Origin: Acidobacteriota bacterium
GTDB taxonomy: Bacteria > Acidobacteriota > Terriglobia > Bryobacterales > JACQDG01
Direction of reading: 5' to 3'
Length of the DNA stretch: 5,096 bases
NCBI GenBank assembly: GCA_016201185.1
Contig: JACQDG010000481.1
Coordinates: 1 to 5,096 of the forward strand
Positions 1-4,860 of this stretch are shown piece by piece. Below the pieces are notes generated by a model that was not told the origin of the DNA, searched no databases, and saw nothing but the letters and a program-made list of their open reading frames with translations. The position numbers and the translations under genes are program-made. How positions within the stretch are numbered: the stretch's first letter is position 1; each line of letters begins with the position of its first letter.

Positions 1-185
1 CCATCTTCATTTATTCGCTGTCCATCGTGCTTTCCGGCTGGCTCGACCGCGCCGTGGGCGTCTTCACCTTCCGCTTCCGGTTCATCGGCGAGCTGGCGCC
101 GGTGCTCCAGGCCACCACGGTCGTGCTGGTGATGTGGTATTTCTGCTACTGGTTGTACAGGCGGAAAATCTTCTTCAAATTCTGA
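1..185 (+). CDS. C-terminal end of a multi-pass membrane protein, probably HGSNAT/DUF5009-like acyltransferase (5' end outside window)
   Basis: The frame is open from the window edge (first full codon at 3) to a TGA at 183-185 and gives the last 60 residues of a protein. Two hydrophobic stretches are visible: one at the start (IFIYSLSIVLSGWL) and one near the end (APVLQATTVVLVMWYFCYWL). They are followed by a short basic tail ending YRRKIFFKF. This arrangement, a last transmembrane helix and then a short Y-R/K-K-I-F-x-K tail, resembles the C-termini of the heparan-alpha-glucosaminide N-acetyltransferase/DUF5009 family, integral membrane proteins that use acetyl-CoA to acetylate sugars. The family call is from recollection of that tail and is moderate; an acyltransferase of another type is possible because the catalytic region is not in view. 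The following gene starts 9 bp downstream, suggesting one operon. The last 16 codons and stop recur at 1772-1822. Confidence 0.6.
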   Translation, partial: IFIYSLSIVLSGWLDRAVGVFTFRFRFIGELAPVLQATTVVLVMWYFCYWLYRRKIFFKF

Positions 186-194
186 GCCCCTCTT

Positions 195-869
195 TTGAAG
201 AAAGCTTTGTTGTCCTGGAGCGGCGGCAAAGACAGCGCCTGGGCGCTTCACGTGCTGCGCCGCTCGCCCGACATCACCGTGGCCGGACTGCTGACCACCT
301 TCAACGAGGCCTTCGACCGCGTCGCCATGCATGCTGTGCGCCGCAGCCTCATCGAAGCGCAAGCCGCCGTCCTTGATATCCCTCTGTGGAACGTTCCCCT
401 GCCCTGGCCTTGCTCGAACCAGCAGTACGAGGAAATCTTCCGCGGCGTCTCGGCCCGCGCCGTGGCGGACGGCATCGAGGCCGTGGCCTTCGGCGACCTC
501 TATCTCACCGACATCCGGCAATACCGCGAGCGCCAGCTTACGGGCTCCGGCCTCGAGCCGCTGTTCCCCATTTGGGGCTTGCCCACGCGCGAGCTGGCGC
601 TGGAAATGATTCACTCCGGCCTGCGCGCCAAGCTCACCTGCATTGATCCCCGCGTGCTCTCGCCCGACTTTGCCGGCCGCGAGTTCGACGCCGCGCTTCT
701 GTCCGACCTGCCTGCCGGCGTCGATCCCTGCGGCGAAAACGGCGAGTTTCATACTTTTGTTTACGCCGGCCCCATCTTTTCGCGCGCCATTCCAGTGTCC
801 CTCGGCGAAATCGTCCACCGCGACGGCTTCGTCTTCGCCGATCTGCTGCCATCCAGCGACCGGTTTTGA
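195..869 (+). CDS. Dph6-like ATP-binding protein (adenine nucleotide alpha hydrolase / N-type ATP pyrophosphatase family)
   Basis: A 224-residue protein. The N-terminus carries the PP-loop SGGKDS (residues 9-14), which binds ATP phosphates. Further family signatures are FGDLYLTDIRQYRER (99-113), PLFPIWG (122-128) and GENGEFHTFV (180-189). The combination marks the diphthine-ammonia ligase (Dph6/ATP_bind_4) family, soluble enzymes that adenylate a carboxylate before amidation. In archaea and eukaryotes Dph6 finishes diphthamide on elongation factor 2. Bacteria generally lack diphthamide, so the substrate here is unknown and the name should not be taken as the reaction. The start is TTG at 195: it places KKALLSWSGGKDS at the usual N-terminal position and no ATG or GTG lies closer. 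No clear Shine-Dalgarno is seen, so coupling to the upstream stop at 185 is likely. It converges on the PIN toxin gene, 5 bp between stops. A deleted remnant lies at 4656-4750. Confidence 0.88.
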   Translation: MKKALLSWSGGKDSAWALHVLRRSPDITVAGLLTTFNEAFDRVAMHAVRRSLIEAQAAVLDIPLWNVPLPWPCSNQQYEEIFRGVSARAVADGIEAVAFGDLYLTDIRQYRERQLTGSGLEPLFPIWGLPTRELALEMIHSGLRAKLTCIDPRVLSPDFAGREFDAALLSDLPAGVDPCGENGEFHTFVYAGPIFSRAIPVSLGEIVHRDGFVFADLLPSSDRF

Positions 870-874
870 CTTCG

Positions 875-1273
875 CTATTCCCCGCGCCCCCGAAGATAAT
901 CCCCCGGCGTCATGATCCTCACCCCTTCCACCATCCGCCCAAAATACCTTCCAAAATGCTCCTTGTCGCCGGTTAGCAGGTGGGTCGCTCTGGCTTCGAT
1001 GGCCGCCAGCAGGATGGGATGCTCTTTCAAAGGCAGGTCGACCCCTCGCGGTAGCGCACGGTCCGCCGCCCCGGCGACCACTCGCAGCGAACGCTGCAGG
1101 CTTTCCAGTCGCGCGCGCTGATCTTTCTCTGCCAGGTTCAGCCGGGCTTCCTCCATCGCATAGGCGGAGGTAATCAGCTCGACAACCTTCAGCTTCCACA
1201 GACGCAAAAGCCCGGCATCCGGGCGATAGGCAGCGGAGAATAAAACGTTCGCGTCCAGAAAGAGCCGGTCCAC
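875..1273 (-). CDS. PIN-domain ribonuclease toxin (VapC-like, PIN_3 type)
   Basis: A 132-residue single PIN domain. It opens MDRLFLDANVLFSAA with the first metal-binding acid at D7, has acidic E41/E42 in the second position, and ends with the strand-acid pattern LLTGDKEHFGRY (D103). The stretch LKEHPILLAAIEARATHLLTGD matches the usual PIN C-terminal half, with E84 where an Asp is common. Such toxins are Mg/Mn-dependent endoribonucleases that stop translation when not held by the antitoxin. The start is GTG at 1273, 3 bp after the antitoxin stop (1277-1279). No strong ribosome binding site is visible, so translation is probably coupled to the antitoxin. Transcription is leftward, towards the convergent Dph6-like gene. 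The exact RNA target cannot be read from the sequence. In the second copy of the duplication only the last codons survive (within 4700-4750). Confidence 0.85.
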   Translation of the reverse strand: MDRLFLDANVLFSAAYRPDAGLLRLWKLKVVELITSAYAMEEARLNLAEKDQRARLESLQRSLRVVAGAADRALPRGVDLPLKEHPILLAAIEARATHLLTGDKEHFGRYFGRMVEGVRIMTPGDYLRGRGE

Positions 1274-1276
1274 GCG

Positions 1277-1567
1277 CTACACACCGGCCGGCTTTACGTG
1301 CGGGATTCTCTCCGGCTTCAAGCCCATCTTCCGCACAGCACGCGCGGCCCGCGCGTAATCCCTGGCATCGACGGCATTGCTCAGCAGGAACTCCGCGCGA
1401 CGTTCCGGTGTATACACCTCCAGCGGCAGGGCCACCGCCGGGCGAATGAGGATCCCCTCCTCCCGCTCCTCGGCAATCACTATGGATCCTTCTTCGATCC
1501 CGAACTTGCGCCGCAGGCGCGCCGGCACCACAACCGCGCCGCGCTTGCCAACCTTGCTGGTCTCCAT
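1277..1567 (-). CDS. AbrB/SpoVT/MazE-fold antitoxin paired with the PIN toxin (VapB-like)
   Basis: A 96-residue protein. Residues about 4-45 (SKVGKRGAVVVPARLRRKFG and following) form a typical SpoVT-AbrB swapped-hairpin DNA-binding domain: the VVVPARLRRKFGIEEGS core is characteristic. The remaining half (from YTPERRAEFLLSNAV) is helical and arginine-rich, as expected for the segment that wraps and inhibits the toxin. The ATG at 1567 places the domain at the extreme N-terminus as in other family members. It is the first gene of a two-gene leftward operon, 3 bp from the toxin GTG. A perfect 7-bp inverted repeat 10 bp upstream of the start is a natural site for autorepression by the antitoxin or the complex. 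No counterpart is left in the second copy of the duplication. Confidence 0.86.
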   Translation of the reverse strand: METSKVGKRGAVVVPARLRRKFGIEEGSIVIAEEREEGILIRPAVALPLEVYTPERRAEFLLSNAVDARDYARAARAVRKMGLKPERIPHVKPAGV

Positions 1568-1577
1568 ATGCTCGAAT

Positions 1578-1600
1578 GCCCGATTATCCGACTATCGGGC
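1578..1600. promoter_or_regulatory. Candidate operator of the toxin-antitoxin operon
   Basis: GCCCGAT (1578-1584) and ATCGGGC (1594-1600) are perfect inverted arms around a 9-bp spacer. Read another way, the same bases hold two tandem 8-mers, CCGATTAT and CCGACTAT (1580-1595). The site ends 10 bp before the antitoxin ATG on the minus strand, where AbrB-fold antitoxins commonly bind to repress their own promoter. On the minus strand it also contains GGATAAT, close to a -10 box, but no good -35 at 17 bp was found. The operator role is inferred from position and symmetry. Confidence 0.5.
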
Positions 1601-1667
1601 GTCTTCCACAGTGTGCCTCTTTTCGACAACCCAAGTCAAGCAGCGGCTTCACACACCGGCACAACTA

Positions 1668-1770
1668 TTAGTCACGTCACTTCCCACTTCTTCTTCCCTG
1701 CTTTTCCAACCACTTGCCGCCGCGGCCCGCCCGGACCCTCCCCTTCGCCCCTTATCATCAAATTAGTCGC
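1668..1770. repeat. 103-bp non-coding block, copy 1 (upstream of the antitoxin gene)
   Basis: A pyrimidine-rich intergenic block that recurs at 4758-4860. In an ungapped comparison the first 53 bases agree at 48 positions and the last 20 at 18. The roughly 30 bases between (1721-1750) agree poorly but span the same length, so insertions and deletions there compensate. The block is bounded by short direct repeats, TTAGTCACG at 1668-1676 and TTAGTCGCG at 1763-1771, in both copies. It lies about 100-200 bp upstream of the antitoxin start; no function or coding capacity is evident. It ends exactly where the repeated membrane-gene tail begins. Confidence 0.75.
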
Positions 1771-1835
1771 GTGGTATTTCTGCTACTGGTTGTACAGGCG
1801 GAAAATCTTCTTCAAGTTCTGAGCGCCTCTTTTGA
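1771..1835 (+). pseudogene. Duplicated 3' tail of the membrane acyltransferase gene
   Basis: 63 of 65 bases match 134-198. It encodes the same last 16 residues (WYFCYWLYRRKIFFKF) and the TGA (1820-1822). The differences are A179 to G1816, a silent AAA to AAG lysine change, and C188 to G1825 after the stop. Nothing before 1771 encodes the rest of the protein: upstream is the non-coding block at 1668-1770. It is therefore a gene tail stranded by the duplication breakpoint, not a gene. The match includes the bases leading into the Dph6-like start and stops at 1835, where the segment carrying the protease begins. Confidence 0.88.
1821..1828 (+). repeat. Left flanking direct repeat GAGCGCCT of the protease segment
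   Basis: GAGCGCCT occurs here and again at 4647-4654, on the two sides of the segment holding the protease gene. The first copy of the duplication has GAGCCCCT at the matching place (184-191), so both flanks share the variant base found only in copy 2. The similarity extends weakly into CTTTTGAG on the left and ATTGAAG on the right. This looks like a target-site duplication, but 8 bp can also arise by chance. Confidence 0.4.
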
Positions 1836-1916
1836 GTCGTTTTTGGGGTTGTTCAGCCGGCGAGCCCGCCCGTGAGTGTTTCAACGAGAAAGAGGGTTTC
1901 ACTCGCCACTGCCTTG

Positions 1917-4604
1917 CTAGAACGCCATGCGCTGCATGTTGGCCTTCAGGGTCTCGTCGATGCGGGCGATGGACTCGGCCACGTGGGCGCGGGTGTCGCC
2001 CGGCATCTTCTTGTCCCCCTTGGCGAGCGCCGTCTGAAGCTGGGCGCGCAGAGCCGTCAGGCCTTGGCGAGCGAGAGTGCGGGAGTCCTCGGGCACGGCC
2101 GCCTCGCGCAGCACCAGCCCGATCAGCTTGCGCAAATGCTCGCGCTGGAGCGAGCGGCGGTAACTGTTGATGGCGAGCGGGGCGTTTGGCGAGGCGGTCT
2201 CGGCCCAGATCGAGTCCTGCAAGCCCTGGAACAGGTCGCTTAGGTGGAACAGGTCGGCCGGGCTGGCGGCTTTCACTTCCGAGTCCAGCACGCGCGCCAT
2301 CACGACGGGGTGGTAGAGGCGGTCGAGCACGGATTTCTGTAAGCCCAGAACCATGGCGTGGATGGGCACGTCGTTGCGCCGGAGGCCCGCCGCCGGGTCG
2401 GTGAAGTCGCTGAAGCGCTCGGTGTTCAGCTTGTTCAGCAACCGGGGCGAGAACGAGAAGGCCTGCGGGTCGAACAAGTCCGAGCGGAGCAACTGCAGCG
2501 CCTCCTTCTGCTTGGCCGTCGGCGCCGGCTGCAGCGGAATGCGGCCACCCGGGTCGCCAACGTGGTCGCGATACTGCGCGACGCCGCCGATGTACTTGGA
2601 AGCGAGATACAGCGACCGCCCGGCCTGGCTGAGGGCGGAGGCGAAACTGCGCCGCAGCACCTGGTAGCCCTCGCCCGGCCTTTCGAGCTTCTCCTCCATG
2701 CGATCCCACACTTCCTGGGCGAGCTTCACCCGGTGGGCGTAGTAGGCGAGCGGATCGCTGCCCAGATCGAAGCGGTTGACGGTCGGGTCCATGTCGAGGG
2801 GCACTCGGTTGATGCCGGCGTCCTCGTCGGTGGCGTACGCCAGCAAGGGCTCGGCGGACCGGGCGGCGATCTTCCGTAGCTCGGGTAATTCGGCCTCCGG
2901 CGTCGGGGCGTCAATGGGCTTGTAGGCGTATTCGATCGCCCAGTAGTCGTAGGGGCCAAGCGTCGACTGGTGGTATTCGCCCTGCTTGGCCCCGCGGCGG
3001 GCGATGTTGGACGGGATGTAGTCCATCACCGAGCCGGTGAGGCCCTCGCGGGCGGTCAGCTCGGGGTTCTGGGCCTGCTCGAGGGTGTGGATGGTGCTGG
3101 CGCGGAAGTTGTGACGCAACCCCAGCGTGTGTCCCACCTCGTGGGCGGCGATCTCTTTGAGGAAATCCCTGACGAACTTGTCGGCCTCGGGCCCTTCGGG
3201 GTCCAGACCGCGGGCGAGCAGCACGTCGAACGCAAACTGGGCGTCGCGCGTGGCGCCCTCTGCCAGGTCGCAGAAATACTGGGCCTTGCGCCGGCTCCAC
3301 GGCGCCAGGAACGGCCGGGGGGCCTCCGAGTCCCAGGACCACGAGACGGGCCCGATCTGCTCGACCAGCTCCCGCCGGAAGAAGCGGGTGAGCGCTTCGG
3401 AGAAGCCAATGTCTGCGTCCAGGATCTCGCCGGTGAGCGGGTTAGTGATCGAGGGGCCGACGGCGAAGCTGCAGTCGGTGCAGGTGAACCAGCGCACGGT
3501 GCTGTAGCGGACGTCGGCGGGATCCCAGTCGGCGTCGTCGGGCTGCTGCTTGACGACGACGGCGTCCTTGTAGCCGATCCTCTCGAAAGCCTTGTTCCAC
3601 AGCAGGATTCCGTCGCGGATCGCGTCGCGGTACTGGAGCGGGATGGTGTTCTCCAGCCAGTACACGATGGGCTGCTTGGGGGGCGAGAGGGCCGCGCGCG
3701 GGTCCAGCTTCTCGAGCCGCCAGCGGGTGATGTAGCGACGGGTGGGCCGGTGGGTGATGTCGGTGGTGAAATCCTCGGCCTGCTCGAGGAAGTGGCCCAC
3801 GCGATCGTCGGCCAGGCGCGGCCGGTAGCCATCCGGCGGCAGCTCGAAGAGACTGTAGCGAAGATGCAGAATCATGCTGCGGATGTCCGGCAGGTTGCGC
3901 GGCGGGGGGGGCATGGGCGGAGCGGGAGCGCCGGGCGGCAGCAGCGGCGGCAGCGGCGGGCGCTCGGCCGCGTAGTGGGCGATGGTCTCGATCTCGGTGT
4001 TGCGCTCGAAGCCCTTCAGCTTGCCGAATGTGCTGTTCTTCGCGTCGAACCGGTAGGGGATGCGGAACTCCTCCTCGAGCGCGTAACTCAGCAGCGGCGC
4101 GTCGGTGAGAAGCAAGGCCCCCAGATCGATCAGCACGCTCTTGCGGTCCGGGTGTGGGAAGCTCTCGATTTTGGCGAGCCCCAGCATCGAGTCGCTGAAG
4201 GAATGATCGACGGCGCGCCGGATCGGTGTGCCTTCGCGGGCCGTGAATCCCGTGTTCTTGAGCACCCACTGGATGTTTTTGCCGGACTTGCGGAACAAGA
4301 ACGGCATCTCGCCGCACATCTGGGAGGCGTAGAAGCCGCGCTCGCCGAGGCCTGACTCACAGGTCAGCGAGAGCAGGTACATCTTGTCGAGCTGCGCGGG
4401 AGCCAGTTCCATGTAAACCTTTTCCTCGGTCTGGTAGAGCGGAAACAAACCGGGGATCGCCTGCGCGTCTTTGATCAGCTCTGCGAAGGGTTTTTCTTTG
4501 GGGGGCTCGGGCTTCTTGTCGCCGCCGGCCGCTTCAGGCGTCTGGGCGGAAAGAGCGAGCGAGCATACCAGTGCTGTGCCCAGGGAAAGAAGGGGGGAAC
4601 GCAT
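1917..4604 (-). CDS. Secreted zinc metalloprotease of the DUF5117/DUF4953 family
   Basis: An 895-residue protein. It starts with a signal peptide (MRSPLLSLGTALVCSLALSA, cleavage likely before QTPEA); the cysteine at 14 lacks a proper lipobox, so a soluble secreted or periplasmic form is favoured. Residues about 50-210 fit the N-terminal DUF5118/DUF5117 region. A proline-rich stretch covers 216-235. The catalytic site is HEVGHTLGLRH at 488-498 (three zinc-binding histidines, catalytic E489), followed by a metzincin-like Met-turn SVMDY (525-529). The rest matches the DUF4953-type C-terminal region. Length is normal for the family, whose substrates are mostly unknown. The ATG at 4604 is chosen over a GTG at 4646 because AGGAGGT lies 6 bases before it and the signal peptide starts there. 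Only 42 bp separate the ATG from the repeated flank at 4647. The gene stands alone, transcribed against the flanking remnants. Confidence 0.92.
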   Translation of the reverse strand: MRSPLLSLGTALVCSLALSAQTPEAAGGDKKPEPPKEKPFAELIKDAQAIPGLFPLYQTEEKVYMELAPAQLDKMYLLSLTCESGLGERGFYASQMCGEMPFLFRKSGKNIQWVLKNTGFTAREGTPIRRAVDHSFSDSMLGLAKIESFPHPDRKSVLIDLGALLLTDAPLLSYALEEEFRIPYRFDAKNSTFGKLKGFERNTEIETIAHYAAERPPLPPLLPPGAPAPPMPPPPRNLPDIRSMILHLRYSLFELPPDGYRPRLADDRVGHFLEQAEDFTTDITHRPTRRYITRWRLEKLDPRAALSPPKQPIVYWLENTIPLQYRDAIRDGILLWNKAFERIGYKDAVVVKQQPDDADWDPADVRYSTVRWFTCTDCSFAVGPSITNPLTGEILDADIGFSEALTRFFRRELVEQIGPVSWSWDSEAPRPFLAPWSRRKAQYFCDLAEGATRDAQFAFDVLLARGLDPEGPEADKFVRDFLKEIAAHEVGHTLGLRHNFRASTIHTLEQAQNPELTAREGLTGSVMDYIPSNIARRGAKQGEYHQSTLGPYDYWAIEYAYKPIDAPTPEAELPELRKIAARSAEPLLAYATDEDAGINRVPLDMDPTVNRFDLGSDPLAYYAHRVKLAQEVWDRMEEKLERPGEGYQVLRRSFASALSQAGRSLYLASKYIGGVAQYRDHVGDPGGRIPLQPAPTAKQKEALQLLRSDLFDPQAFSFSPRLLNKLNTERFSDFTDPAAGLRRNDVPIHAMVLGLQKSVLDRLYHPVVMARVLDSEVKAASPADLFHLSDLFQGLQDSIWAETASPNAPLAINSYRRSLQREHLRKLIGLVLREAAVPEDSRTLARQGLTALRAQLQTALAKGDKKMPGDTRAHVAESIARIDETLKANMQRMAF

Positions 4605-4610
4605 GGCGAT

Positions 4611-4617
4611 ACCTCCT
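4611..4617 (-). promoter_or_regulatory. Ribosome binding site that fixes the protease start
   Basis: On the minus strand AGGAGGT, a full anti-16S match, lies 6 bases (ATCGCC) before the ATG at 4604. This is the strongest Shine-Dalgarno in the window and excludes the longer reading from GTG at 4646, which would also put 14 non-signal residues ahead of the signal peptide. Confidence 0.85.
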
Positions 4618-4646
4618 GCTGAGTGGAAGTTCAGGATAACACGCAC

Positions 4647-4654
4647 GAGCGCCT
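4647..4654 (+). repeat. Right flanking direct repeat GAGCGCCT of the protease segment
   Basis: This matches 1821-1828 exactly. It is directly followed by the remnant of the Dph6-like start (ATTGAAGAAGC), as GAGCCCCT precedes TTGAAGAAAGC in copy 1 (184-205). The base order therefore places the right border of the inserted segment at 4646. Confidence 0.4.
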
Positions 4655-4655
4655 A

Positions 4656-4681
4656 TTGAAGAAGCTTTGTTGTCCAGGAGC
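4656..4681 (+). pseudogene. Remnant of the Dph6-like gene start
   Basis: TTGAAGAAGCTTTGTTGTCC (4656-4675) and the next six bases match 195-221 with one A missing and one substitution (T216 to A4676). The missing base shifts the frame after the second lysine codon, so the SGGKDS loop cannot be made. The match ends at 4681. There a 10-bp palindrome, AGGAGCTCCT (4676-4685), marks the deletion border. The remaining 641 bp of the gene body present in copy 1 (222-862) are replaced by 18 bp. Confidence 0.78.
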
Positions 4682-4699
4682 TCCTCCCTTTCGTGGCCC

Positions 4700-4750
4700 G
4701 TTTTGACTCCGCTAATCCCCGCGCCCCCGAAGATGATCCCCCGGCGTCAT
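4700..4750 (+). pseudogene. Remnant of the Dph6-like stop and the PIN-toxin 3' end
   Basis: 48 of 51 bases match 863-913 (differences at 872, 878 and 898 of copy 1). It contains the Dph6-like TGA and, on the other strand, the toxin stop and its last codons. Coding sequence for neither protein remains on either side: 914-1665 of copy 1, holding nearly all of the toxin gene, all of the antitoxin gene and the operator, is replaced by about 5 bp before the next block begins. Confidence 0.85.
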
Positions 4751-4757
4751 TCCCTTG

Positions 4758-4860
4758 TTAGTCACGTCACTTTCCACTTTTTCTTCCCCGCTTTCCCAAC
4801 CACTTGCGGCCGCCCCTCCCCTTCCCGCACCGCATCCTGCCTTATCATGGAATTAGTCGC
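4758..4860. repeat. 103-bp non-coding block, copy 2
   Basis: Counterpart of 1668-1770 at constant offset 3090, with TTAGTCACG at its start and TTAGTCGCG at its end. Identity stops at 4861, the same point at which copy 1 runs into the repeated membrane-gene tail at 1771. That defines the right edge of the duplicated unit. In an undisturbed ancestor the sequence at 4861 would have followed this block directly. Confidence 0.75.

Larger units (their letters stand above)
134..1770 (+). repeat. First (intact) copy of a 1637-bp tandem duplication
   Basis: This unit spans the end of the membrane protein gene, the complete Dph6-like gene, the toxin-antitoxin operon and its upstream region. Four blocks of it recur in the same order and direction between 1771 and 4860: 134-198 matches 1771-1835 at 63 of 65 bases; 195-221 matches 4656-4681 at 25 of 27 columns (one base deleted); 863-913 matches 4700-4750 at 48 of 51; 1668-1770 matches 4758-4860, well at both ends and poorly in the middle. 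The left boundary is the point where identity with 1771 onward begins. Confidence 0.85.

Noticed and set aside
1298..1822. 174-codon plus-strand frame ending in the membrane-protein tail
   Set aside because: It runs antisense through the antitoxin gene and non-coding block and only picks up the duplicated last 16 codons by chance frame agreement; no start signal or domain.
1874..1904. Stem-loop GAGTG/CACTC downstream of the protease stop as a terminator
   Set aside because: Short outer stem, competing pairings, and no T run follows it on the minus strand.
2970..4355. 461-codon open frame on the plus strand opposite the protease gene
   Set aside because: It mirrors the codon pattern of a GC-rich gene on the other strand, has low-complexity valine/glycine/arginine composition and no recognisable domain. 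The minus-strand frame has a signal peptide, zinc site and perfect ribosome binding site.
4605..4646. Upstream GTG start for the protease
   Set aside because: It would add 14 residues before a clear signal peptide and ignore the AGGAGGT placed 6 bases before the ATG at 4604.
1837..4646. Insertion sequence or transposon
   Set aside because: There are flanking repeats but no transposase, no terminal inverted repeats and no second mobile gene within the segment.
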